From NCBI RefSeq assembly GCF_018390515.1, contig NZ_JAHBBK010000003.1, positions 620,001-684,000 on the forward strand: a stretch of 64,000 nt of DNA, in the 5' to 3' direction. The position numbers and the translations under genes are program-made. Source of the stretch: Mucilaginibacter sp. Bleaf8. Its GTDB lineage: Bacteria > Bacteroidota > Bacteroidia > Sphingobacteriales > Sphingobacteriaceae. The notes beneath the pieces were generated by a model. The model made no database searches and was not told the DNA's origin. It worked only from the letters and a program-made list of their open reading frames with translations. Positions within the stretch are counted from its first letter, which is position 1. Each line of letters starts with the position of its first letter. Below are positions 36,459-44,760 of this stretch, piece by piece.

Positions 36459-37706
36459 TTAACTCCGTTCTTCCCAAATGGCGCAGAGGTGCAAAATGGT
36501 TTCCACCGCCTTTTGCATATCCTGAACCGATACCCATTCCTGGCGACCATGAAAAGCATGCTCGCCGGCAAATATATTTGGCGTAGGTAAGCCCATCAAT
36601 GATAGTCGCGAACCATCCGTTCCTCCGCGAATGCTGCATAGCTTGGCTTCCAGTCCGGCGCGGCGGATGGCTTCCATGCCGTATTCCACTATCTGCGGGT
36701 GCTGATCCAGTACCTGTTTCATGTTGCGGTATTGTTCTTTAACCTGCAGCTGGTAAGTGGCGTTTGGAAAGTTTTGCAATACTATTTCGGCCGTTTGTTT
36801 AATAACGTTAGCATGCTGTTCCAGCTTTGTGTCGTCAAAATCACGGATGATGAATTCGATCGTGGCTTGCTCAACGTGACCCTGTACGCTTACGGGGTGT
36901 ACAAAGCCCTGCATGCCTTCGGTGCCCTCAGGCGACAGTTCAAAAGGCAGGGCGGCTATAATCTGTCCGGCTATTTTAATGGCGCTCTCCATTTGCCCTT
37001 TGGCAAAACCAGGATGTGCGCTTACACCGTTGATGATCAGCTTGGCACCATCGGCCGAAAAGGTTTCATTTTCCATATTGCCGGCCGTTTCGCCATCCAT
37101 GGTGTAGGCGGCAAAGGCGCCTAACTTTTGCAGGTCAACCTTATCAACGCCGCGGCCAATCTCTTCATCGGGCGTAAACAAAATTTTGATGGTGCCATGC
37201 TTAATTTCAGGATGATTGAGCAGCTGGTAGCAGGCGTCCATAATTTCGGCCACGCCGGCCTTGTTATCGGCGCCCAGCAGGGTAGTGCCACTGGCGGTGA
37301 TAATATCGTTGCCTGTTTGGTTTTTTAGTTCGGGGTGGTTAGCCTGTTTCAATACCTGGGTGTTATCATCGGGCAGTACCAGATCCTGCCCCTGGTAGTT
37401 GCGGTGCACAATAGGTTTTACGCCTTCGCCGCTGCAATCGGGCGAGGTATCCATGTGCGAGCAAAAGCAAATCACCGGCACATCGGGCTTATCGGTATTG
37501 GCCGGGATGGTGGCGTATACGTAGCCAAATTCATCCAAATGCGCATCCTGTATGCCCAATGCTTGCAGTTCCTGCACCAGCACGCGGCCCAGGTTCTTTT
37601 GCTTTTCGGTAGAGGGGTAGGTAGTTGATTCCGGGTCGGATTGGGTATCGATAGTTACATAACGCAAAAAGCGTTCGGTAACGGTAAATTTCAACGGCGT
37701 GTTCAT
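36459..37706 (-). CDS. pepT: Peptidase T (tripeptide aminopeptidase)
   Basis: An M20-family zinc dipeptidase that removes the N-terminal residue of tripeptides in the cytoplasm. Metal ligands and catalytic residues are visible in CSHMDTSPDCSG, LLGADNKAGV, TPDEEIGRG and MDGETAG, and the dimerisation domain lies in the middle. 415 aa fits PepT. It stands alone, divergent from the MmcQ/YjbR gene. Confidence 0.95.
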   Translation of the reverse strand: MNTPLKFTVTERFLRYVTIDTQSDPESTTYPSTEKQKNLGRVLVQELQALGIQDAHLDEFGYVYATIPANTDKPDVPVICFCSHMDTSPDCSGEGVKPIVHRNYQGQDLVLPDDNTQVLKQANHPELKNQTGNDIITASGTTLLGADNKAGVAEIMDACYQLLNHPEIKHGTIKILFTPDEEIGRGVDKVDLQKLGAFAAYTMDGETAGNMENETFSADGAKLIINGVSAHPGFAKGQMESAIKIAGQIIAALPFELSPEGTEGMQGFVHPVSVQGHVEQATIEFIIRDFDDTKLEQHANVIKQTAEIVLQNFPNATYQLQVKEQYRNMKQVLDQHPQIVEYGMEAIRRAGLEAKLCSIRGGTDGSRLSLMGLPTPNIFAGEHAFHGRQEWVSVQDMQKAVETILHLCAIWEERS

Positions 37707-37784
37707 AATCGTTAATCTGTAATTACAAATGTGAAATTTTTATTTGGGGTTAGCCGCATCAAAAATAGCTTACCTTTAGGTGTT

Positions 37785-38138
37785 ATGAACATTGAAGAAC
37801 TGCGCGACTACTGCCTGCTGAAACCCGCCGTTGAAGAAAGCTTTCCGTTCGATAGCGAAACACTGGTTTTTAAAGTAGCAGGCAAGATATTTTTATTGAT
37901 CGGCCTGTCATCCGGCAACCGGTTCAACGTAAAATGCGACCCCGAACTGGCCATACAACTGCGCGAACAACACAGCGAGGTGCAGCCCGGTTTTCACATG
38001 AACAAGATGCACTGGAACACCGTATATACGGACGGTACTCTTACCCGCAAACAGCTTTGCGATATGATTGACCACAGCTATGCAATGGTGGTAAAAAGCT
38101 TGCCAAAAAAGGTACGCGCCGAGTTAGCGGGAGAGTAA
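37785..38138 (+). CDS. MmcQ/YjbR-family protein (117 aa)
   Basis: A compact CyaY-like fold protein: MNIEELRDYCLLKPAVEESF at the start, FNVKCDPELAIQLRE in the middle, and the family's GFHMNKMHWNTVY motif and IDHSY at the end. The family is thought to bind nucleic acid, with no proven role. ATG 37785 is used; the frame upstream is non-coding. A decayed partial copy of the C-terminal half lies at about 40095-40215. Confidence 0.9.
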   Translation: MNIEELRDYCLLKPAVEESFPFDSETLVFKVAGKIFLLIGLSSGNRFNVKCDPELAIQLREQHSEVQPGFHMNKMHWNTVYTDGTLTRKQLCDMIDHSYAMVVKSLPKKVRAELAGE

Positions 38139-38185
38139 TCGAAATCATCATTGAGCAATACCTGTGTTCCCAAACTTCCGGCCTG

Positions 38186-39097
38186 CTAATTTAGGTGCCT
38201 GAACTCGATAGGTGTTTTGCCAGTTTTTTGTTTGAACAGCTTATTGAAATATTGCGGGTATTCAAACCCGAGGGCATAGGCCACCTCACTAACCGATTTG
38301 TTGGTGTTGATGAGGCTGTTCTTAGCCGCTTCGATGAGGTAAAAGTGAATATGATCCTGTGTGTTTTTACCAGTTTCCTTTTTAAGCAGATCGCTCAAAT
38401 AGCCGGGTGAGAGGTTTACTTTGCTGGCCAGGCTTTTTACGGTAGGCAACCCCTGTTCCTGCAGTTCGTGGTTGGTAAAGTACTCGCTCAAAAGCTTTTC
38501 AACCTGCGCCACTACCGGGCTGTGCGTGCTTTTGCGGGTAATGAACTGCCGCCCGTAAAAGCGGGTGCAATAGTTAAGCAGCAATTCGATATTTGATATG
38601 ATGATGGTCTGGCTATGGTTATCAATGTTTTCCTGCAACTCATCATTCAGTTTTCTCACACACTCAAAAAAGATATTCCTTTCTTTATCTGACATATGTA
38701 GCGCCTCAGATACTTCATAGGTAAAAAAGGTGTATGCTTTCATCCTGTCGTAAAGCGGCGTGTTCCTGATCAGGTCGGGATGAAAGAAAATGCCCCAGCC
38801 TTCTTTCTCGCAATTCAGGTCCATGTCGCTCTCCAACTGTAAAACCTGGTTAGGGGCCAGGCAAATCAGGCTGCCGTTATTAAAATCAACCACCTTGCGG
38901 CCGTATTTCACGTTATTGCCATTGTACTTTTTAAAAAGTAAACAATAATAATCGCCCGATATCAGGGTGTTGCCCGCTGCCTGTTCGTTTACATAGCTAA
39001 AATCTACTACGGCAACAAGCGGATGCCTAAGCGGTTGATCTAGGTCAAAAAAACGGTATACATCGGCGATAGACTGCATATGGATAAATGTGCTCAT
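38186..39097 (-). CDS. AraC-family transcriptional regulator
   Basis: The C-terminal HTH pair (VKSLASKVNLSPGYLSDLLK and SVSEVAYALGFEYPQYFNKL) is canonical, followed by KQKTGKTPIEFR. The N-terminal ligand domain is longer than in the other AraC proteins of this window. It lies 92 bases beyond the SDR gene at 39190 on the same strand; AraC-SDR pairs recur three times in this window. Confidence 0.9.
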   Translation of the reverse strand: MSTFIHMQSIADVYRFFDLDQPLRHPLVAVVDFSYVNEQAAGNTLISGDYYCLLFKKYNGNNVKYGRKVVDFNNGSLICLAPNQVLQLESDMDLNCEKEGWGIFFHPDLIRNTPLYDRMKAYTFFTYEVSEALHMSDKERNIFFECVRKLNDELQENIDNHSQTIIISNIELLLNYCTRFYGRQFITRKSTHSPVVAQVEKLLSEYFTNHELQEQGLPTVKSLASKVNLSPGYLSDLLKKETGKNTQDHIHFYLIEAAKNSLINTNKSVSEVAYALGFEYPQYFNKLFKQKTGKTPIEFRHLN

Positions 39098-39189
39098 ACA
39101 GGTACAGGTTATTGTGCTATAAAGTTAAGGTTTTGATTGCGGTAACGGACTGTTGCAGCAATCAAAACCTGATGGTATTCTTGTAGCTA

Positions 39190-40008
39190 TTAATCAAGTT
39201 TAAACTGCGCCCTTACACCGTTGAAAAATTGGTCGTCGGGTTGTGCCTTGCGTTGTGCAACCATGGCTTTGGCGTCTTCGCCCGCTGTATAGCGCAACTG
39301 GTTCGTGCCGTCTGTAGCTGCCTCGTAAATCACTTCGGCAACGGTGCTGGCGGGCGATGCGTTTTCAAAAAAGGCAGGCATACCTTCCTCAATTTTACCA
39401 ACAATGTTTTGGTACTCGGTCATGGCGGCATCATTACTGAAATCGAGCGAGCGGCCTGTAAAGTCGGTAGCAATGGCGCCGGGTTCAATCAGTTTAATGC
39501 TGGCGCCGAACTGGGCAAGCTCGTAGCTCAAGGCCTCCGACAGGCCTTCAACCGCAAACTTGGTTCCGTGATATAAGCTGCCCAGCGGGAAGGCCATCTG
39601 GCCGCCAATGGAAGATATATTGATAACAATGCCGCTTTTGTTGCTTCGAAAGTGCGGTAGTATAGCACGGGTAACATCCAGCAAGCCAATTACGTTGGTA
39701 TCAAACTGGCGGATTATACTTTCTCTTGAAAAAGCTTCAAGCGGACCAAACGCGCCATAGCCGGCATTGTTAACCAATACGTCAATTTTTCCGAAATGGC
39801 TGATGCCTTGTGCTATGGCTTGTTCAATAGAAGCGGTGTTGAGCACATCCAGGCGGGCAAGCAAAACATTTTCCGCATCCTTAAGTTCTGTTTCATTTTC
39901 TGGATTACGCATGGTAGCGATCACATTCCAGCCTTTGTTCAAAAACAGTTTTGCTGTGGCTTTGCCTATGCCGCTACTGGCGCCGGTAATTAAAATCGTG
40001 TTTTTCAT
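39190..40008 (-). CDS. SDR-family oxidoreductase
   Basis: A complete classical SDR: TGASSGIGKA, NNAGYGAFG, INISSIGG and catalytic YHGTK. The TMRNPE stretch after the second strand favours NADP(H). The C-terminus carries an extension of about 25 residues (AEVIYEAATDGTNQLRYTAG, then DDQFF) seen in the oxidoreductases annotated with retinol-dehydrogenase-like function. It is followed by the AraC gene at 38186. Substrate unknown. Confidence 0.88.
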   Translation of the reverse strand: MKNTILITGASSGIGKATAKLFLNKGWNVIATMRNPENETELKDAENVLLARLDVLNTASIEQAIAQGISHFGKIDVLVNNAGYGAFGPLEAFSRESIIRQFDTNVIGLLDVTRAILPHFRSNKSGIVINISSIGGQMAFPLGSLYHGTKFAVEGLSEALSYELAQFGASIKLIEPGAIATDFTGRSLDFSNDAAMTEYQNIVGKIEEGMPAFFENASPASTVAEVIYEAATDGTNQLRYTAGEDAKAMVAQRKAQPDDQFFNGVRAQFKLD

Positions 40009-40094
40009 TTGTTTGTTGTTTTACAATACAAAGGTGGCACTGAAAGCACAGCAGGCGGTAATACAAATCAAGGCAAGTTGTATACTTTTTACGG

Positions 40095-40215
40095 AATATA
40101 TCCGGCTACCACATATACAAGGTGCACTGGAGCCCCTTGTATATACAGACGGTATCTTACCCGCAAACAAGCTTTGCGAAATGATTGACCACAGCTATGA
40201 TATGGTAATGAAAGT
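40095..40215 (+). pseudogene. Decayed C-terminal fragment of an MmcQ/YjbR gene
   Basis: The DNA closely follows 37985-38100 of the intact gene: CCGGCTACCACAT matches GFHM, then TGCACTGGA, ATATAC, GACGGTA, CTTACCCGCAAAC and ATGATTGACCACAGCTATG. Relative to the intact copy there are compensating single-base gaps (a base lost after GGTA, one gained in AAACAAGC), so the frame is disturbed. There is no start or N-terminal half. It is a relic of a second copy. Confidence 0.75.
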
Positions 40216-40244
40216 CTACGCCCTACCGGGGAGGGGCTGTAGAC
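40214..40244. repeat. Hairpin repeat containing CCCTACCGGGGAGGG (copy B)
   Basis: GTCTAC...GTAGAC flanks GCCC...GGGGC. The 15-mer at 40221-40235 also occurs at 36432-36446. It supplies the stop codon of the terC-family gene. Confidence 0.65.
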
Positions 40245-40987
40245 TGCTTTTTGGATTTACTTTTCAAATTTAATACCTCAACCAAAATGGCAAAGGCCAT
40301 AGAAAAATAAATGTAGCCTTTAGGTATTTCCTGGTCAAATGCTTCGGCCAGCAGCGATACGCCTATGAGTAGCAGAAATGCCAGTGCCAGCATTTTAACG
40401 GTGGCATGCTTGTTTACAAAGCTTGAAATTGGTCCCGAAGCCCACATCATAATGGCAACCGAAACCACCACGGCAGCTATCATCACCTCCACATGGTCGG
40501 CCAGGCCTACGGCAGTAATCACCGAGTCGAGCGAGAAGACGATATCCAGTATCATAATCTGCACAATGGTGCCCCAAAAAGAATGCGGTTTGGCATCGGT
40601 TTCTTCTTCCTCATCGCCGTGGTCAATCTTTTCATGAATTTCCTGTATGCTTTTGTATATCAAAAACAAACCACCTATTAGCAAAATCAGGTCCCGGCCC
40701 GAAATAGCCAGTTTTTCTACCCACTCGCCACTGGTAATATTAAAAACATGCGCCAGGTTAAACAGCGGTGCTTTCAGCTTCATAATCCAACTGATAGAAA
40801 GCAGCAGTAAAATGCGGGTAATCATGGCCATGGCCAATCCCATCTTACGGGCGCGGTTTTGCTGGTCGGCAGGTAGCTTGCCGGCTTGTATCGATATAAA
40901 AATGATGTTATCAATACCCAATACAATTTCCAGTATGGTTAACGTGGCCAGCGATATCCAGGTTTCGGGGTTGCTTAATATCTCCAT
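40223..40987 (-). CDS. TerC-family integral membrane protein
   Basis: Seven or so helices carrying the family's membrane-embedded acidic motifs EIVLGIDNIIF and LDIVFSLDSVITAVG, with a charged cytoplasmic loop (HGDEEEETDAK). TerC/Alx-type proteins are implicated in metal (manganese) export and protein metallation. The last codons (about the final five residues and the TAG stop) fall inside a hairpin repeat at 40214-40244, suggesting the original C-terminus was altered. Confidence 0.9.
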   Translation of the reverse strand: MEILSNPETWISLATLTILEIVLGIDNIIFISIQAGKLPADQQNRARKMGLAMAMITRILLLLSISWIMKLKAPLFNLAHVFNITSGEWVEKLAISGRDLILLIGGLFLIYKSIQEIHEKIDHGDEEEETDAKPHSFWGTIVQIMILDIVFSLDSVITAVGLADHVEVMIAAVVVSVAIMMWASGPISSFVNKHATVKMLALAFLLLIGVSLLAEAFDQEIPKGYIYFSMAFAILVEVLNLKSKSKKQSTAPPR

Positions 40988-41023
40988 GTTTCAGGTAAAT
41001 GTTGTTTGCCCAATTAAACAACA

Positions 41024-41050
41024 AAACCCTTGCCGTAATGACAAGGGTTT
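41024..41050 (-). terminator. Terminator after the adhesin-like gene
   Basis: AAACCCTTG pairs with CAAGGGTTT across nine bases; the minus strand continues with a T-rich tail (TTGTTGTTTAATTG). Confidence 0.65.
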
Positions 41051-41075
41051 GCTAAGTGCTCGCCACTTATATATA

Positions 41076-42410
41076 CTAATCAAACTTGACGCTACCGTAA
41101 TTTGAGCGGATAACAATCAGTTTATCCGAATTGCCTTTACCCAGTTTGCCTTTGTAAGTTTTGGTTGATGACCAGCCCCGTTCTTCATCGCCCGGGGTTT
41201 TGTTCACAATATTTACGGGGCGGTCGCCATAGCTAAAGCTGCCATAGTGTGTGGTGATGTCAAAGTCGGCGTTGTCGTTTTCGGCCATACCTAACTTAAT
41301 GTTGGAGTAAGAGGAGTTAACAGACAGGCTTTTTAAATTCCGGCCCAGGTCGGCAATCTGCAAGCCGCCGCAGTATCTTACGTTGAGGTTGCCCGATGTT
41401 TTAAGCTTGCCTATTTTGGCCGAGCTATAGCTTACCGTGGCATTCAGTTTATCAGCCTCACCCAAATTCAGACTACCATAGGCCACGTTCAGTTCGCTGC
41501 CGCTAAAATTGTCAATAGTAGCACTGCCATATTTAACCACAATCTCGTTGCCCGCATTTGAGAGGCTTTTGGCAACCAAACTGCCATATGCATTGTCAAT
41601 AATTACTTTGCCGGCCAAATCGGGCAATACGGTAGCCCCATAGCGGTTGGATACCTGCAACTGGTTTTTGGCGGGCATGTAAACCGTGTAGTTTACTTCT
41701 ACGCGGCGTACGGTGTTTTTTTCGCCGCCAAAAAATATAGCCATAATTGAGCCGCGGTTTTCTTTATTGGTACTGTTAATGCTCGTTGTGAATGATACTA
41801 CGTCGTTTTCCTTGCTATCCGTAATGTTTACGCCATCCAGCAAGCGTTGCGCTTCATTGTCTTCGTTGGCCATGGCTTTAACCTGTACATCAACCTTAAC
41901 TTCGTTTTTGTTCCAGGTATTTACCGTTACCTTACCGTAGCGGTTACTAAGCTGTATTTTATCATCAGCATTAACGCTGTAGCTTTTGCTGTAGTTCTTT
42001 ACTTTTTCTTTCAGCTCGCCGCTTTGTACTTTTTTACTGATAGCATCTTCACTGAAGTTGAAGTTGTTGGTGAGCGGTGCAACGTCAATATTGGGCGGTG
42101 TAACTACAATATTGCTCAGACCTTTCAAATCACCCAGGTCCGTTTTCAGGTCATTGAGCTTAAAATTATAGGTGAAAACCCGGGCGTCGCCCCGTAATTT
42201 CTCTGCTGATTTTTGCAGCTCTTTGGCTTGCTTTTCAAACTGTTTGCTTTGCAGCTTATTCATCTGCTTTTGCAGGTCGCGCATCTGGCTTTGCAGTTTG
42301 TTCATTTCCTTGCTGATGTCTTTATCATCAGCCTGGGCAAAGCTGCCGTGCGTGGCCAGTATAAGGGCGCATACAATAAGTGCTTTAAGGTTAAATATTC
42401 TTGATTTCAT
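41076..42410 (-). CDS. Exported DUF4097-like beta-helix protein of a sigma operon
   Basis: A signal peptide (KALIVCALILATHGSFA) is followed by a coiled coil rich in Lys/Gln (MNKLQSQMRDLQKQMNKL) and then repeated beta-strand units (NRYGKVTVNTW, NRYGATVLPDL, NAYGSLVAKSL, VKYGSATIDNF, VAYGSLNLGEA, SNYGSVKFD), the stacked-repeat pattern of DUF4097 proteins. The ATG at 42410 is used. It overlaps the membrane-partner gene by 20 bases and is the third gene of a sigma operon, so it probably senses or is controlled by envelope stress; exact role unknown. Confidence 0.82.
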   Translation of the reverse strand: MKSRIFNLKALIVCALILATHGSFAQADDKDISKEMNKLQSQMRDLQKQMNKLQSKQFEKQAKELQKSAEKLRGDARVFTYNFKLNDLKTDLGDLKGLSNIVVTPPNIDVAPLTNNFNFSEDAISKKVQSGELKEKVKNYSKSYSVNADDKIQLSNRYGKVTVNTWNKNEVKVDVQVKAMANEDNEAQRLLDGVNITDSKENDVVSFTTSINSTNKENRGSIMAIFFGGEKNTVRRVEVNYTVYMPAKNQLQVSNRYGATVLPDLAGKVIIDNAYGSLVAKSLSNAGNEIVVKYGSATIDNFSGSELNVAYGSLNLGEADKLNATVSYSSAKIGKLKTSGNLNVRYCGGLQIADLGRNLKSLSVNSSYSNIKLGMAENDNADFDITTHYGSFSYGDRPVNIVNKTPGDEERGWSSTKTYKGKLGKGNSDKLIVIRSNYGSVKFD

Positions 42411-42957
42411 TGGATTGTTCTTTTTGGGGCTGCTTAAATTGTTCAATTACCTGTAGCTGCTGATTAAGTACCTGGGTTTGTATTTGCAAGTTCCGGATCA
42501 TTGCACGTAAAACACGTTCCTGGTTAGGGCTGGTAGCTAAATCACGTTTTAATTTAGTGTATGAGGAATCCATTTTGGCCAGTTCGCTGCTAAACTCGCG
42601 GTATAGCTGCGGGTCGGCTTTGGTGAGTTCTTTCAGTTCGTTACGTTTGCTTTCAATCAGCGAAGCATATTGTACCTGCTGTTTGGCATATTGCGGGTTA
42701 ATGGCCGCCAGGTTAACGCCGTTTTGCTTTTGGCTGCGCAGGTAAAACATGAAACCTATGCCCATTACCATAATTGTAATGGCGGCTACCCGCAGCACAA
42801 AGCCCAGTGAAAATGTTTTGGCTTCTCTTTTCTGTAGTGTTACAGTTTCATCGGCCGGCATTTGTGCCTCAATGCGGCTCCACAGATCGGCCCGTGGTTC
42901 TAAATCGTCAAATTCTTCGCGATTTGCTTTAATAAAGTCCTCTAATCTCTTGCTCAT
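42391..42957 (-). CDS. Single-pass membrane protein, putative anti-sigma factor
   Basis: The N-terminal cytoplasmic part (EDFIKANREEFDDLEPRADLWSRIE) is typical of Bacteroidota anti-sigma-like proteins; one transmembrane helix follows (GFVLRVAAITIMVMGIGFMFYL, about 52-73), then a long periplasmic coiled coil. It starts inside the stop of the sigma gene (ATGA). The inhibitor role is inferred from this arrangement. Confidence 0.8.
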   Translation of the reverse strand: MSKRLEDFIKANREEFDDLEPRADLWSRIEAQMPADETVTLQKREAKTFSLGFVLRVAAITIMVMGIGFMFYLRSQKQNGVNLAAINPQYAKQQVQYASLIESKRNELKELTKADPQLYREFSSELAKMDSSYTKLKRDLATSPNQERVLRAMIRNLQIQTQVLNQQLQVIEQFKQPQKEQSNEIKNI

Positions 42958-43514
42958 AACGCTACTCCTTTCATCTTTAACACTTCGCTTAGTTTTCGTT
43001 TTGCCCGCAGAAACTGTGTTCTGGAGGTGTTTTCGGCTATATTCAAAATCTGTCCTATTTCTTCATGGTCATACCCTTCGAGCAGGTACAGCGACAGTAC
43101 CACACGGTAACCTTCGGGCAGCTCTTTCATGGCTTCTTTTACCTGGGCCACCCGGTACTGTACATCCTCATCGTCGGCACATTCCTCATCGGCAATGTTT
43201 TCCAGTTGTTCGCTTTCCATTTCTACCCATTCTATTTTGCGTTTGCGCAGCAAGTTAATGGAGCGGTTTACCACAATTTGCTTAAGCCACAGGCCAAAGG
43301 TGGTTTCCTGACGGAAATCCTTCACTTTGTTAAACGCATCTAAAAATGCTTCCTGCAATACATCTTCGGCTTCGTCGAGGTTGTCCAATATCCGGAAAGC
43401 TACGTTGAGCATAGCTTTTGAATATAAACGGTACAACTCATAGCAGGCTTTTTTACTGCCCTGCTTGCACTCAACCACCAGTTGATAATGCTTGTCAATG
43501 TATGCGGCTTCCAA
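42954..43514 (-). CDS. ECF-type RNA polymerase sigma factor, TTG start
   Basis: Sigma region 2 (CYELYRLYSKAMLNVAFRIL, DEAEDVLQEAF) and region 4 (LPEGYRVVLSLYLLEGYDHEEI, NTSRTQFLRAKRKL) are complete. No ATG exists in frame before an upstream stop; TTG at 43514 is the likely start. It heads a three-gene operon with a membrane partner and an exported beta-helix protein. Confidence 0.92.
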   Translation of the reverse strand: MEAAYIDKHYQLVVECKQGSKKACYELYRLYSKAMLNVAFRILDNLDEAEDVLQEAFLDAFNKVKDFRQETTFGLWLKQIVVNRSINLLRKRKIEWVEMESEQLENIADEECADDEDVQYRVAQVKEAMKELPEGYRVVLSLYLLEGYDHEEIGQILNIAENTSRTQFLRAKRKLSEVLKMKGVAL

Positions 43515-43580
43515 AATTGTGATTAGCTTTCAATATACAAGACGCGGCGGTTAACGCAACGTTGCATCTAAGCCAATAAA

Positions 43581-44114
43581 TTATGAAAATAATTTTAAGA
43601 AATCATCAACAGCGGCAACAGCATGGTCATAACGCTGCTGGCCCTGGCCCGAAATAACGGTATAGCGGGCGTTGAGCGCCTGCAGCTCGCGGTGCCAAAC
43701 ATCCATAAAATGCTCACGCATGGTTGGGAAATTGCGCAGCGGATCGTCTTCCCAGGGCAGGTCAATGTTTAAAAGAAGGTAAAAATCATAGGTGTGTTCG
43801 GGCAGTTTATCCAGAACTTCCTGCGGTGCTTTGCCAAACATCTCCTCGCTCCATATTTTAATGGTGATGAAGGTGGTGTCGCAAATGAGCAGGCGGTTGG
43901 CCTGGGGCAATAGTGCTTCTTCGAGCGCCAGTTGCCCATGGTACATGTTAATCTCATCCTGCCAGGTGCAATCGGCAGTCAGGTTTTCGCAATAGCCGCG
44001 GGCATACTCGGGCACCCACACGGTTTGATAGTGCTTGGCCAGGTAGGCCGACATGGCCGATTTGCCGGTAGACTCGGGGCCTACCACTGCTATTTTGAGG
44101 ATTTTGTTGTTCAT
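43581..44114 (-). CDS. NadR-type ribosylnicotinamide kinase domain protein
   Basis: A P-loop kinase (VVGPESTGKSAMS) with the family's VPEYARGYCENL and CDTTFITIKIW stretches, equal to the C-terminal kinase domain of NadR. The N-terminal repressor helix-turn-helix and the NMN adenylyltransferase domain of full NadR are absent (177 aa). It lies 37 bases downstream of pnuC, so imported nicotinamide riboside is probably phosphorylated and trapped by this enzyme. Confidence 0.9.
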   Translation of the reverse strand: MNNKILKIAVVGPESTGKSAMSAYLAKHYQTVWVPEYARGYCENLTADCTWQDEINMYHGQLALEEALLPQANRLLICDTTFITIKIWSEEMFGKAPQEVLDKLPEHTYDFYLLLNIDLPWEDDPLRNFPTMREHFMDVWHRELQALNARYTVISGQGQQRYDHAVAAVDDFLKLFS

Positions 44115-44151
44115 GTACAGCGCTTACAAAGATAAACGGTTGCCTTGCTTT

Positions 44152-44760
44152 TTATAATCTTTTTCGCCAATCCAGGTAGCCCATCAAGGCAATGATGGTG
44201 TAGATACCGAACATTAAGGCAAAAGGCTCCAGTCCTTTGTTGATGTAAATACCTACGTAAATAATATCAACAAATAACCACATCAGCCAGTTTTCGAGCA
44301 CCTTGCGGGCCATAAATACCTGCGCCGTTAAACTGATTACCGAACAGAAGCTGTCCAGGTAAGGGTAGGCCGCAGGCTGATAATGTCCCACTTCTGATAG
44401 CTTAACCAGCAAAAAGCCCAATGCCGCTGTAACCAGTATGGTAATTGCTACGGCGGCAAGCAGTTGTTTTTGGGTGATACGCACCACAGGCAGTTTAGCC
44501 TCATTGGGCGGGCGTTTGCTCCAGTAATACCAGCCGTAAATATTGAGGCAAAACAGATAGGCATTCTGGCCCATATCGGCATACAACGCAGCTTTGGCAA
44601 ACACGTAAACGCATATGGCCGTGTTGATGATGGCAAACGGCCAGTTCCAGATACTATTGCGGGCTGCCAGGTAAACACACAGCAAGCCGGTAACCAAACC
44701 CACCAATTCCAGCCAACTTTGCTGTTGCAACCATTGGGTAAGTGCATGAATGAGGTGCAT
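44152..44760 (-). CDS. pnuC: Nicotinamide riboside transporter PnuC
   Basis: A SWEET-like facilitator of about seven helices. The family motifs NSIWNWPFAIINTAIC and LYADMGQNAYLFCLNIYGWYYW are clear, and the substrate-contact region of the C-terminal half (WLFVDIIYVGIYI) is intact. Its operon partner is the NadR kinase, which argues for nicotinamide riboside rather than thiamine (PnuT) as substrate. No TPP-riboswitch-like sequence is seen upstream. Confidence 0.93.
   Translation of the reverse strand: MHLIHALTQWLQQQSWLELVGLVTGLLCVYLAARNSIWNWPFAIINTAICVYVFAKAALYADMGQNAYLFCLNIYGWYYWSKRPPNEAKLPVVRITQKQLLAAVAITILVTAALGFLLVKLSEVGHYQPAAYPYLDSFCSVISLTAQVFMARKVLENWLMWLFVDIIYVGIYINKGLEPFALMFGIYTIIALMGYLDWRKRL

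Noticed and set aside
36421..36639. Short minus-strand frame at the end of pepT
   Set aside because: Out of frame with pepT over conserved residues and running into a repeat; no independent evidence.
39767..40273. 168-codon plus-strand frame running across the SDR start and the MmcQ fragment
   Set aside because: Its first half is antisense to the SDR gene and only the last part resembles MmcQ; treated as a decayed fragment instead of a gene.
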